Positions 16,932 to 25,578 of a stretch of 64,000 nucleotides of DNA are shown one piece after another. Position 1 is the stretch's first letter. The number at the start of each line of letters is the position of its first letter. This DNA is from Nocardioides thalensis (lineage in GTDB: Bacteria; Actinomycetota; Actinomycetes; Propionibacteriales; Nocardioidaceae). The notes beneath the pieces were generated by a model that saw only the letters and a list, made by a program, of their open reading frames with translations, had not been told where the DNA came from and searched no databases. The DNA lies in contig NZ_JACCFP010000001.1 in assembly GCF_013410655.1 (NCBI RefSeq), forward strand, positions 4,505,811 to 4,569,810. Reading direction: 5' to 3'. The position numbers were made by a program, and so were the translations under genes.

Positions 16932-17699
16932 CTAGCGCCGGCGCGGCCTCCGGGCCGCGCGGGCCACGGCGGCCTCGTAGGCCGAGACCAGACCGCCGAC
17001 CGACAGCGGCTTGAGCCGCTCCATGACCTCGCGGAAGTGCTCGGACTGCGGGTCGTCGTAGAGCGGCGCGAGCTTCTCCTGGATGACGTCGTAGAGCTCC
17101 TTGGCCATCTGCTCGCCGTGCTCGCGGTAGACGGTCGCGGCCGCGACGGCGACCTCGCGGGGGAACCCCAGCTCCAGCAGCCGTACGCCGATCGCGAGCT
17201 GGTTGCCCGCGACGAGGTACGACGAGCCGCGCCTGCGCAGCACGCCGAGCGCCTGCATCGTGGCGACGTCGTCGTCGGAGAGCGGGCGCCCGGCCTTGGT
17301 CTCGAGCTGCGCGTGGTCCATCTCGACCGGGAGGTCGGACTGCCACGGCGCGAGCATGGTGCGCGCCAGCGCGATGTCCTCCGGCGTCGCGTCGGCAGGG
17401 ATGCCGGCGACGTACCGCTCGATCGCCGACAGGGTGAACCCGTGGCTCTGCAGCTCCTGGACGAGCTCGAGCCGCGCCACGTGCTGGGGGCTGTAGTAGC
17501 CCGAGCGGCCGCGCCGGATCGGCGGCGGCAGCAGGCCCTTGGTCGTGTAGAAGCGCACGGTCCGCACCGTGATGCCGACCCGCTCGGTGAGCTCGGCCAG
17601 CGTCAGCAGCCGGTCGGAACCGTCGCCCTTCCGCGCCCCGTCGCCGGAGCGCCCGCCACCCGGTGTGACCTCCGTCGCACGACCCTCGCCCTTGACCAT
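16932..17699 (-). CDS. MerR-family transcriptional regulator
   Basis: 255 residues. After a flexible 30-residue Gly-rich leader comes a MerR winged helix at about residues 31-100 (LLTLAELTERVGITVRTVRFY, then GLLPPP and GYYSPQHV). The C-terminal domain lacks a metal-binding Cys cluster, so a metabolite effector is likely. It is divergent from the thiolase/FadB operon, with a 17-bp palindrome at its own start codon. The same palindrome precedes the racemase gene. Together these suggest it controls acyl-CoA catabolism. Confidence 0.9.
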   Translation of the reverse strand: MVKGEGRATEVTPGGGRSGDGARKGDGSDRLLTLAELTERVGITVRTVRFYTTKGLLPPPIRRGRSGYYSPQHVARLELVQELQSHGFTLSAIERYVAGIPADATPEDIALARTMLAPWQSDLPVEMDHAQLETKAGRPLSDDDVATMQALGVLRRRGSSYLVAGNQLAIGVRLLELGFPREVAVAAATVYREHGEQMAKELYDVIQEKLAPLYDDPQSEHFREVMERLKPLSVGGLVSAYEAAVARAARRPRRR

Positions 17700-17715
17700 G
17701 ACAGTAATGGTGTCA
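17699..17715. promoter_or_regulatory. 17-bp palindrome in the MerR / thiolase divergent region
   Basis: TGACAGTAATGGTGTCA, exact 5-bp arms, overlapping the MerR start codon by one base and 67 bp ahead of the thiolase ATG. It is 15/17 identical to the site at 13928-13944. Its place in the shared 83-bp intergenic region would let the MerR protein control both itself and fadA-fadB. Confidence 0.65.
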
Positions 17716-17782
17716 CAATCGTGGCAGCCACTTCCACGCGCGGCACACTTCCCGTCGCCGCGATCCGAGTTAGAGGACGGTC

Positions 17783-18994
17783 ATGGCAGAAGCATTCGTG
17801 TACGACCACCTGCGCACGCCGCGCGGCAAGGGCAAGGCCAACGGCTCCCTCCACGAGGTGAAGCCCGTCGACCTCGCTGTCGGCCTGCTCCACGAGCTCG
17901 AGGCGCGCAACCCGAGCCTCGACACGAACCGGGTCGACGACGTCGTCCTCGGCGTCGTGAGCCCGATCGGCGACCAGGGCGGCGACATCGCCAAGACCGC
18001 GGCGCTGGCTGCGGGCTACCCCGAGACCGTGGCGGGTGTGCAGCTCAACCGGTTCTGCGCCTCCGGCCTCGAGGCCGTCAACCAGGCCGCCGGCCGGGTG
18101 CGCGGCGGGTTCGAGCACCTGATCGTCGCCGGCGGCGTCGAGTCGATGAGCCGCGTCCCGATGGGCTCCGACGGCGGCGCCTGGGCCACCGACCCGCGCA
18201 CCGCCTTCGGCACCAGCTTCGTGCCCCAGGGCATCGGCGCCGACCTGATCGCCACGGTCGAGGGCTGGGACCGCGAGGACGTCGACGCCTACGCCGCCGA
18301 GTCCCACCACCGCGCCGCGAAGGCGTCGGCCAACGGCTACTTCGACGGCGCCCTCGTGCCGGTCAAGGACATCAACGGCCTGACCGTGCTCGACCGCGAC
18401 GAGACCATCCGCCCCGACACCTCCGTCGAGGGCCTCGCCGGCCTCAAGCCGTCCTTCGCCGGCATCGGCGCCGACGCCGGCTTCGACGACGTCGCGCTGG
18501 AGAAGTACCACTGGCTCGAGAAGATCAACCACGTCCACCACGCCGGCAACTCCTCCGGCATCGTCGACGGCGCCGCGCTCACGCTGATCGGTTCCGAGCA
18601 GGCGGGCACCGACCTCGGCCTCACGCCGCGGGCCCGGATCGTCGCCACCGCCGTGTCCGGCGCCGACCCGGTCATCATGCTGACCGGCCCCGCCCCGGCT
18701 GCCCGCAAGGCGCTCGCGGTCGCCGGCCTCGAGGTCTCGGACATCGACCTCTTCGAGATCAACGAGGCGTTCGCCGCCGTCGCCATGCGGTTCATGCGCG
18801 ACATGGGCATCAGCCACGACATCACCAACGTCAACGGCGGCGCGATCGCCATGGGCCACCCGCTCGGCGCCACCGGCGCGATGATCCTCGGCACCCTGAT
18901 CGACGAGCTCGAGCGGCGCGACCTGCGCCGCGGCCTCGCGACGCTCTGCGTCGGCGGCGGCATGGGCATCGCGACCATCGTCGAGCTGGTCTGA
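17783..18994 (+). CDS. fadA: Acetyl-CoA C-acyltransferase (thiolase, FadA)
   Basis: 403 residues. Cleaves 3-ketoacyl-CoA in the last step of beta-oxidation. The nucleophile is Cys92 in NRFCASGLEAVN. The catalytic His359 lies in AMGHPLGATGA, the second Cys389 in LCVGGGMG, and the family motif NEAFA is present. Length and motifs fit degradative thiolase. The ATG follows AGAGGACGGTC. It starts the fadA-fadB operon; the next gene begins 28 bp on. Probably regulated by the adjacent MerR protein. Confidence 0.96.
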   Translation: MAEAFVYDHLRTPRGKGKANGSLHEVKPVDLAVGLLHELEARNPSLDTNRVDDVVLGVVSPIGDQGGDIAKTAALAAGYPETVAGVQLNRFCASGLEAVNQAAGRVRGGFEHLIVAGGVESMSRVPMGSDGGAWATDPRTAFGTSFVPQGIGADLIATVEGWDREDVDAYAAESHHRAAKASANGYFDGALVPVKDINGLTVLDRDETIRPDTSVEGLAGLKPSFAGIGADAGFDDVALEKYHWLEKINHVHHAGNSSGIVDGAALTLIGSEQAGTDLGLTPRARIVATAVSGADPVIMLTGPAPAARKALAVAGLEVSDIDLFEINEAFAAVAMRFMRDMGISHDITNVNGGAIAMGHPLGATGAMILGTLIDELERRDLRRGLATLCVGGGMGIATIVELV

Positions 18995-19022
18995 CCGGTC
19001 TGAGAGAAGGAAGAGACAACTG

Positions 19023-21224
19023 ATGAGCACCGACACCCAGACCGCCGTGCGCTACGAGCGGGACGCCGACGGCATCGTCACGCTGACGCTCGACGACCCC
19101 ACCGCCAGCGCCAACACGATGAACGACCTCTACCTCACCTCGATGGAGCAGGTGGTCGACCGCCTGTACGCCGAGCAGGACGACGTCACCGGCGTGATCA
19201 TCGCCTCGGCCAAGAAGACCTTCTTCGCCGGCGGCAACCTCAACAGCATGGCCAGTGCCACCAAGGAGAACGCGCCCGAGATCTTCCAGATGGCCGAGCG
19301 CGTCAAGGCCAGCCTGCGCAAGCTCGAGCTGTTCCCGAAGCCGGTCGTCTCCGCGATCAACGGTGCCGCCCTCGGCGGTGGCTACGAGATCACGCTCGCC
19401 ACCCAGCACCGGATCGCCGTTGCGGGCTCCTACAAGATCGGCCTGCCAGAGTCGACCCTCGGCCTGCTGCCCGGCGGCGGCGGCGTCACCCGCGCCGTCC
19501 GCAAGTGGGGCCTGCAGACCGCGCTGATGGACGTGCTGCTCCAGGGCACGCAGTTCAGCGTCGACAAGGCGCTCGAGAAGGGCGTCATCGACGAGGTCGT
19601 CGCGACCCAGGGCGAGCTGATCCCGGCCGCTCGGGCGTGGCTGAAGGCCAACCCCGACGCCGCGCTCTCCCCGTGGGACGCCCCGGGCTACAAGATGCCC
19701 GGCGGTGCGCCGAAGAGCCCGGCGCTCGCCGGCTTCCTCCCTGCGTTCCCGGCGCTGCTGCGCAAGCAGACGAAGGGCGCGGTCTACCCCGCGACCCGCG
19801 CCATCATGAGCGCCGCCGTCGAGGGCGCACAGGTCGACTTCGACACCGCCTCGCGGATCGAGACCCGCTACTTCACCAACCTGGTCGTCAACCAGAACGC
19901 CAAGAACATGATCCAGGCGTTCTTCTTCGACCTGCAGGCGATCAACTCCGGCTCGCTCCGCCCGCAGGGGATCGAGACCTGGAAGCCCACCAAGGCCGTC
20001 GTCCTCGGCGCAGGCATGATGGGCGCCGGCATCGCCTACGTGCTCGCCCGCGCCGGCGTCGAGGTGGTCCTCAAGGACGTCTCCGTCGAGAACGCCGAGA
20101 AGGGCAAGGCCTACTCGCAGGGCCTCAACGAGAAGGCCATCTCCCGCGGTCGCCTGACCGAGGAGAAGTCGCAGGCGCTGCTCGACCGCATCACCCCGAC
20201 CGGCGACGCCGCCGACGCGCAGGGCGCCGACCTAGTCGTCGAGGCGGTCTTCGAGGACCCCGCCCTCAAGGCCAAGGTCTTCGCCGAGGTGCTGCCGCAC
20301 CTCGCGCCCGACGCGCTGCTGTGCTCCAACACCTCGACCCTGCCGATCACCGGCCTTGCCGAGGGCCTGGAGAACGCCGAGGACCGCCCGCGGTTCATCG
20401 GCCTGCACTTCTTCAGCCCGGTCGACAAGATGCCGCTCGTCGAGATCATCAGCGGCAAGGAGACCTCCGACGAGGCGCTCGCCCGTGCCTACGACGTGGT
20501 GCAGCTGATCCGGAAGACGCCGATCGTCGTCAACGACTCGCGCGGCTTCTACACCTCGCGCGTCATCGGCTACATGGTCAACGAGGGCATGGCGATGCTC
20601 GCCGAGGGCGTCGCGCCGTACTCGATCGAGCGGGCCACCACCCAGGCGGGCTACCCCGCACCGGTGCTCCAGCTCTCCGACGAGCTCAACCTCGAGCTGA
20701 TGGCCAAGATCGCCAAGGCGACCCGCGAGGCCGCCGCCGAGGACGGCGGCGCGTGGACGGAGCACCCGGGCTCGGCCGTGGTCGAGAAGATGCTGGAGGC
20801 CGGTCGCGCCGGCCGCCTGCGGAAGGCGGGCTTCTACGACTACGACCAGGAGACGGGCAAGCGGCTCTCGATCTGGTCCGGCCTGGCCGAGCTGTTCCCC
20901 GTGGCCGAGGAGCAGATCCCGCTCCAGGACATCAAGGACCGGATGCTGTTCGCCGAGGCGCTCGAGACCGCCAAGTGCTTCGAGGAGGGCGTCATCACGT
21001 CCGCCGCCGCGGCCAACATCGGCTCGATCATGGGCATCGGCTTCCCGCCGATGACCGGTGGCGCCGCGCAGTTCATGCAGGGCTACGAGGGCGCCGACGG
21101 CGAGATCGGCCTCAACGCCTTCCTCAAGCGCGCCGATGAGCTAGCTGCCACCTACGGCGACCGCTTCCAGGCCACCCCGTGGCTGCGCGACCTCGCCGCC
21201 TCCGGCGGCAAGTTCCCCGCGTGA
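19023..21224 (+). CDS. fadB: Multifunctional enoyl-CoA hydratase / 3-hydroxyacyl-CoA dehydrogenase (FadB type)
   Basis: 733 residues. The N-terminal crotonase domain (about 1-290) carries NGAALGGGYEITLA and GLPESTLGLLPGGGG, with both catalytic Glu residues (GGGYE and PEST). The C-terminal dehydrogenase begins near residue 320 with the NAD-binding motif VVLGAGMMGAGIAYVLA and has His in GLHFFSPVDKMPLVE. It catalyses two successive beta-oxidation steps and pairs with FadA as the trifunctional complex. It resembles the fused M. tuberculosis FadB. GAAGGAAGAG precedes the ATG. A 44-bp palindrome follows the gene. Confidence 0.96.
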   Translation: MSTDTQTAVRYERDADGIVTLTLDDPTASANTMNDLYLTSMEQVVDRLYAEQDDVTGVIIASAKKTFFAGGNLNSMASATKENAPEIFQMAERVKASLRKLELFPKPVVSAINGAALGGGYEITLATQHRIAVAGSYKIGLPESTLGLLPGGGGVTRAVRKWGLQTALMDVLLQGTQFSVDKALEKGVIDEVVATQGELIPAARAWLKANPDAALSPWDAPGYKMPGGAPKSPALAGFLPAFPALLRKQTKGAVYPATRAIMSAAVEGAQVDFDTASRIETRYFTNLVVNQNAKNMIQAFFFDLQAINSGSLRPQGIETWKPTKAVVLGAGMMGAGIAYVLARAGVEVVLKDVSVENAEKGKAYSQGLNEKAISRGRLTEEKSQALLDRITPTGDAADAQGADLVVEAVFEDPALKAKVFAEVLPHLAPDALLCSNTSTLPITGLAEGLENAEDRPRFIGLHFFSPVDKMPLVEIISGKETSDEALARAYDVVQLIRKTPIVVNDSRGFYTSRVIGYMVNEGMAMLAEGVAPYSIERATTQAGYPAPVLQLSDELNLELMAKIAKATREAAAEDGGAWTEHPGSAVVEKMLEAGRAGRLRKAGFYDYDQETGKRLSIWSGLAELFPVAEEQIPLQDIKDRMLFAEALETAKCFEEGVITSAAAANIGSIMGIGFPPMTGGAAQFMQGYEGADGEIGLNAFLKRADELAATYGDRFQATPWLRDLAASGGKFPA

Positions 21225-21262
21225 GGCCCCGGCCCGCGCGCTGATGTAACTCAGTGTTAGAT

Positions 21263-21306
21263 CCGCTCCCTCGGTGCTGTGACCGGTCACAGCACCGAGG
21301 GAGCGG
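21263..21306. terminator. 44-bp perfect palindrome after fadB
   Basis: Positions 21263-21284 and 21285-21306 are exact reverse complements with no spacer. As RNA this gives about a 20-bp stem closed by CCGG. It is followed by TCGTTT, a weak T-rich stretch. The likely role is terminator of the fadA-fadB operon. Confidence 0.75.
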
Positions 21307-21374
21307 TCGTTTCACCGAGGTAGTTGTTGCGGACTCCGGTTGCCACCAGGGCGCCAGGGCCGGACGATCAGGTT

Positions 21375-21722
21375 ATGTCGCCCGTCTCGCGCGTCCTCGC
21401 CGCCATCGGCGGCGCCCTCGCGCTCGTGACCTGGCTGCTCTACCTCTCCGTCATCGACGCCCAGGGCGGCGGCGATGCCGCGCGCGTCGTGTTCTGGAGC
21501 GTGGCGATGCTGGCGGTCCCGGCGCTGGCGGCCGTCTCGCTCGTCGTCTCCCGGCGTGCCGCCTCGATCGTGCTGGCCCTCGCGACGGCGCCGGCGGCAG
21601 GTCTGGGCCTGCTCGCGATCTTCAGCGTCGGACCGGGCTTCCTCGCCGCTGCAGCCGCGCTGGCCGCGGCGTGCGTCTGCGCGCTCGCGGCCACGGGAGC
21701 GCGGCCGGCTCAGGTGTTGTAG
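21375..21722 (+). CDS. Small hypothetical membrane protein
   Basis: 115 residues from the ATG at 21375 (an earlier in-frame start at 21324 would add 17 residues with no hydrophobic content). Four hydrophobic segments are visible, at about 10-30, 40-60, 66-86 and 90-110, rich in Ala, Val and Leu. No family recognised. Its 3' end overlaps the last 13 bp of the converging small gene. No operon partner. Confidence 0.6.
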   Translation: MSPVSRVLAAIGGALALVTWLLYLSVIDAQGGGDAARVVFWSVAMLAVPALAAVSLVVSRRAASIVLALATAPAAGLGLLAIFSVGPGFLAAAAALAAACVCALAATGARPAQVL

Positions 21723-21862
21723 CGGACCCAGAGCCCGATCGCGTAGATCAGCGCGGCGACCACGAAGATCCCCAGCACGATCAGCAGCGGACCGGTCTTG
21801 GACCGCTTCTCGCCGTGCAGCGGGTGGTCGGTCGTCGGCAGGTCCCGATCGTCGTCGGTCAT
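21710..21862 (-). CDS. Very small single-TM membrane protein
   Basis: 50 residues: a polar N-terminal half with several Asp residues (MTDDDRDLPTTDHPLHG), then KRSK, then one TM from about residue 25 to 46 (GPLLIVLGIFVVAALIYAIG) and a short WVRYNT tail. This polar-then-TM layout is that of a real small protein. The ATG at 21862 has only a weak ribosome site. It overlaps the converging gene by 13 bp. Function unknown. Confidence 0.6.
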   Translation of the reverse strand: MTDDDRDLPTTDHPLHGEKRSKTGPLLIVLGIFVVAALIYAIGLWVRYNT

Positions 21863-22007
21863 GGGGGTGCGATACCCGATGGCCGCGCACTCACCCGGCC
21901 ATCGCCCGGTCGGCGTCCGGCCGCAGAGATCCTTCCCAAGATGTGTGACCTGGCTTACATTCGGCGGATCGGGCGCTACCCGACGCGCCCCGGACAGGGA
22001 GCTCATC

Positions 22008-23513
22008 TTGAGAATTTCTCGGGGACTCATCGCAGTTCTTGCCACCCTCGGACTCATCCTCCTCGCCTTCACCCCGGCCTCATCGGCCACGGGCTCGGGC
22101 GTCTCCGACAAGCCCGGCCAGAAGTGCAACCGCACCAACGACTCGGTCCGCAAGCTGCTCGAGTGCGTGACGCTCGACGGCGTCATGGAGCACGAGTACG
22201 CCTTCGCTGACATCGCCGCCGCCAACGGCGGCACCCGCTCCGCGGGCACCCCCGGCTACGACGCCTCGGTCGACTACGTCGAGCAGCGGATGGAGGCGGC
22301 GGGCTACGTCGTCACCCGCCAGGAGTTCGACGTCTACAGCTTCGAGGACCAGGGCGGTTCGGAGCTCGAGCAGACGGCGCCCACGCCGACGTCGTACGTC
22401 CTGGGCACCGACTTCGCCGCGACGCCGCACTCCGAGCCGGGCGACGTCACCGCCGGCGTCACGGCCGTCGACATCGCCCTCGGGCTCGGCAACACCTCGA
22501 CCAGTGGCTGCCAGGACAGTGACTTCGCCACGTTCCCGGCGGGCGACATCGCCCTGATCCAGCGTGGCGACTGCACGTTCGAGATCAAGGCCGAGAACGC
22601 CGCCGAGGCCGGCGCGGTCGGCGTGCTGTTCTTCAACCAGGGCAACACCACCGACGCGAGCCGCAACGGCATCCCTGCCGTGACCCTGGGCAACGACTAC
22701 ACCGGCGGGCTGCCCGCGTTGAGCACCACCTACGCCCGCGGGGCCGAGTTCGCCGGCATCGACGGCCTCGAGATGCGGCTCTTCGCCGACGTCACCCGCA
22801 CGCCCGCAAAGACCGAGAACGTGATCGCCGAGTCGCGCACCGGCGACCCGACCAACGTCGTGATGGCCGGCGCCCACCTCGACTCGGTCCCCGAGGGCGC
22901 AGGCATCAACGACAACGGCTCGGGCTCCGCGGCGCTGCTGGAGACCGCCGAGCAGCTCGCCAAGGCGACCAGGGAGTTCCCCAACAAGGTGCGCTTCGCC
23001 TGGTGGGGCGCGGAGGAAGCCGGCCTGGTCGGCTCGAACTACTACGTCAACAACCTTGGCACCGAGGGGCGTTCCGCGATCGAGATGTACCTCAACTTCG
23101 ACATGGTCGGCTCGCCCAACTACGGACTGTTCATCTACGACGGTGACGGCTCGGGCTTCGGCATGGTCGGTCCCGACGGGTCCGACGAGATCGAGGCGCT
23201 GTTCGAGCGCTACTACGCCGAGCGCGGCATCCCGTCCGAGCCGACGGCGTTCACCGCCCGCTCCGACTACCAGGCGTTCATCCTCAACGGCATCCCTGCG
23301 GGCGGCCTGTTCACCGGCGCGGAGGGCGTGAAGACCGCGGCCCAAGCCGCGAAGTGGGGAGGTACGGCGGGCGTCGCCTACGACCCCTGCTACCACTCGG
23401 AGTGCGACGGCATCGACAACCTCAGCCACGAGGCGCTCGACATCAACTCCGACGCGATGGCCTACGTCGTGTTCCTCTACGCCTCCGGGCAGGAAGCGAT
23501 CAACGCCGGCTAG
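22008..23513 (+). CDS. Secreted M28-family aminopeptidase with PA domain
   Basis: 501 residues starting at TTG 22008, chosen because AGGGAG lies 7-8 bases upstream and the signal peptide (residues 1-27, ending TPASSA) starts there. A PA insert covers about residues 120-240. Zinc and catalytic residues of the M28 fold: His and Asp in AHLDSV, Asp in GINDNGSG, Glu-Glu in WWGAEEAGL, Asp in NFDMVGS, and a late His in CYHSECD. It resembles Streptomyces griseus aminopeptidase and mycobacterial LpqL. Likely role: extracellular release of N-terminal amino acids from peptides. Confidence 0.93.
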   Translation: MRISRGLIAVLATLGLILLAFTPASSATGSGVSDKPGQKCNRTNDSVRKLLECVTLDGVMEHEYAFADIAAANGGTRSAGTPGYDASVDYVEQRMEAAGYVVTRQEFDVYSFEDQGGSELEQTAPTPTSYVLGTDFAATPHSEPGDVTAGVTAVDIALGLGNTSTSGCQDSDFATFPAGDIALIQRGDCTFEIKAENAAEAGAVGVLFFNQGNTTDASRNGIPAVTLGNDYTGGLPALSTTYARGAEFAGIDGLEMRLFADVTRTPAKTENVIAESRTGDPTNVVMAGAHLDSVPEGAGINDNGSGSAALLETAEQLAKATREFPNKVRFAWWGAEEAGLVGSNYYVNNLGTEGRSAIEMYLNFDMVGSPNYGLFIYDGDGSGFGMVGPDGSDEIEALFERYYAERGIPSEPTAFTARSDYQAFILNGIPAGGLFTGAEGVKTAAQAAKWGGTAGVAYDPCYHSECDGIDNLSHEALDINSDAMAYVVFLYASGQEAINAG

Positions 23514-23544
23514 GCCGGATGTCCGCCGCGCCGGGTCGGCCCGG

Positions 23545-25419
23545 TCAGCCCACGTGCACGTGCGGCCGCCGACCACGATCCGGCTCGGCGCGGCGGACCA
23601 CCTCGCGGGTCACCGGCGCGACGTCGCCCACCCCGAACAGCAGGAACCGTGACAGCTGCACGAGTGGATTGCCCTCCGTCCACTCGAAGTAGATGTGCGG
23701 CCGGGTCCCGGTGCGGTGCGCGATGTCCAGCGTCACCGCAGCGAGCGCGTTCGGGATCGAGGACGCCCGAACCGTGAGCACGCGGAACTCGCCGTGCAGC
23801 ACCTCGCCGTGCACCTCGATCCGGCTCTCGAAGTCGGAGTAGTCCTCGACGGTGACCTCGATGAACACGAGGTCGCTGGTGTCGGGGAGGTCGTGGTCGT
23901 CGACGATCTGGACGATCTTGGCGCGGTACTCCTCGACGTCGCGACCGTCGGGCTCGTTGGCGATGAGTCTCATCTGCCGGCGCGCGCAGTCCCGGACGAA
24001 CGCCTCGGCGCGGGCGTCGTAGGTGACCTCCGTGGTGCGCAGCTCGAGCGAACGCGCGAGCCGCGACACCAGCGAGACGGTGATGATCGCGGCGATGAAG
24101 CAACCACCGATCTTCACACCGTCGGGCCGCTCGAGGACGTTGTCGAAGAGCGTGTAGCCCAGCACCAGCGCGATGACACCGAAGCCGACGGTCAGCCACC
24201 GCTGGCCCGCCTTGCGCGCCGCGAGCGTCACCGCGACGGCCGCCGACACCATCAGCACGAGCACCCCGGTCGCGTAGGCGCCGCCCTGCGCGTCGACGTC
24301 GGCGTCGAAGATCCAGGTGATCAGGAACGCGGCGCAGGTCAGCACCACGACCAGGGGCCGGACCGCGCCGGCCCACTCGGGCGACATGCCGTAGCGCGGC
24401 AGGTAGCGCGGGATCAGGTTCAGCATCCCCGCCATCGCGGAGGCCCCGGCGAACCACAGGATGGCGATCGTCGAGACGTCGTACGCCGTGCCGAAGGCTT
24501 CGCCCAGGTAGCGGTGCGCGAGGTAGGCAAGGGCGCGGCCGTTGGCCTCGCCGCCGTCCTCGAACTCCGCCGCGGGGATCAGGAGGGTGGTCACCAGGCT
24601 GGAGCAAATCAGGTAGCCGCTCATGATGACGGCCGCGGCCGTCAGCAGCTTCTTGGTGTTGGCGATGCGCGCCGCAGGTCGCTCCACGTCATCGCCCGCA
24701 GCGCCGAGGACGTGCGGCATCACCGCGACGCCGGTCTCGAAGCCGGACATGCCGAGCGCCAGCTTCGGGAACAGCGTGAGCGCGACGGCGATCATGAAGA
24801 AGACGTTGCCGTGCTCGGCGGTGAGCGCCGCGGACCAGTCTGTGACCAGGTGGGCGTCCTCCACGACGTGGAAGGCGGACACGACGATCACCACCGCGTT
24901 GAGGCCGAGGAAGGCGACGACGAGACCGACCGCGAGCCCGATCGCCTCGGTGAAGCCCTTGAGGAAGACCGCGCCCAGCAACGCGATGAGGCCCATCGTG
25001 ATCCAGAGCTCCTGGCCGTGCAGGAAGGCAGGCACGTGGGGGTTCTCGACGATGTGGACGGAGGCGTCCGCCGCCGAGAGGGTGATCGTGATGATGAAGT
25101 CGGTGAGCGCGAAGCCGAGCAGGCCGAGGACGAACAGCTTGCCGCGCCAGAACGGCAGCAGCCGCTCCAGCATCGCGATCGAGCCCTGGCCGTGCGGGCT
25201 CTCGGCCGCGACCCGGCGGTAGACCGGCAGGGCACCGCACAGCGTGAGGAGGACCAGGATCCCGGTCGCCAGCGGGCTCAGTGCGCCGGCCGCGAGGAAC
25301 GCGATACCGGGCTGGTAGCCGAGGGTGGAGAAGTAGTCCACGCCGGTCAGGCACATGACCTTCCACCAGGGCTGGGGTGCGTGGCCGGTGTCGGCCACGG
25401 CGGGTGCGGAGTGGTTCAC
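23545..25419 (-). CDS. Large APC-superfamily permease with C-terminal soluble domain (possible KimA-like K+ importer)
   Basis: 624 residues from a GTG start. About 12 TM helices occupy residues 15-440. The N-terminal GVDYFSTLGYQPG resembles the unwound TM1 of APC transporters. A cytoplasmic domain of about 170 residues follows. Automatic annotation would say amino-acid permease. The size, the C-terminal domain and the divergent KdpD/KdpE-like genes make a potassium importer of the KimA type an alternative. No substrate residue could be checked by eye, so the function is open. Confidence 0.85.
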   Translation of the reverse strand: MNHSAPAVADTGHAPQPWWKVMCLTGVDYFSTLGYQPGIAFLAAGALSPLATGILVLLTLCGALPVYRRVAAESPHGQGSIAMLERLLPFWRGKLFVLGLLGFALTDFIITITLSAADASVHIVENPHVPAFLHGQELWITMGLIALLGAVFLKGFTEAIGLAVGLVVAFLGLNAVVIVVSAFHVVEDAHLVTDWSAALTAEHGNVFFMIAVALTLFPKLALGMSGFETGVAVMPHVLGAAGDDVERPAARIANTKKLLTAAAVIMSGYLICSSLVTTLLIPAAEFEDGGEANGRALAYLAHRYLGEAFGTAYDVSTIAILWFAGASAMAGMLNLIPRYLPRYGMSPEWAGAVRPLVVVLTCAAFLITWIFDADVDAQGGAYATGVLVLMVSAAVAVTLAARKAGQRWLTVGFGVIALVLGYTLFDNVLERPDGVKIGGCFIAAIITVSLVSRLARSLELRTTEVTYDARAEAFVRDCARRQMRLIANEPDGRDVEEYRAKIVQIVDDHDLPDTSDLVFIEVTVEDYSDFESRIEVHGEVLHGEFRVLTVRASSIPNALAAVTLDIAHRTGTRPHIYFEWTEGNPLVQLSRFLLFGVGDVAPVTREVVRRAEPDRGRRPHVHVG

Positions 25420-25460
25420 GAGGAGCCACCCAACTCCGCTTGGGCGGCCGCGGGCGGCCG

Positions 25461-25510
25461 CCTAACGAGTCCCTAACGCGGCCTGCGTCACAGAGCGTCA
25501 GGATCCTGAC
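25461..25510. promoter_or_regulatory. Direct repeats and palindrome between the permease and KdpDE-like genes
   Basis: CCTAACG occurs at 25461-25467 and again at 25472-25478, an 11-bp offset typical of OmpR-family tandem sites. Further on, GTCAGGATCCTGAC (25497-25510) is a perfect 14-bp palindrome. Both lie in the 159-bp region between divergent genes. The OmpR-type regulator next door is the obvious candidate for the direct repeats; binding is inferred. Confidence 0.45.
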
Positions 25511-25578
25511 AGGAACGGGCACCCAAGGCTGCCGGGGCGGTTGGCTGGTGCCGTGGCGATGTCCCTCAGGGCGGCACA

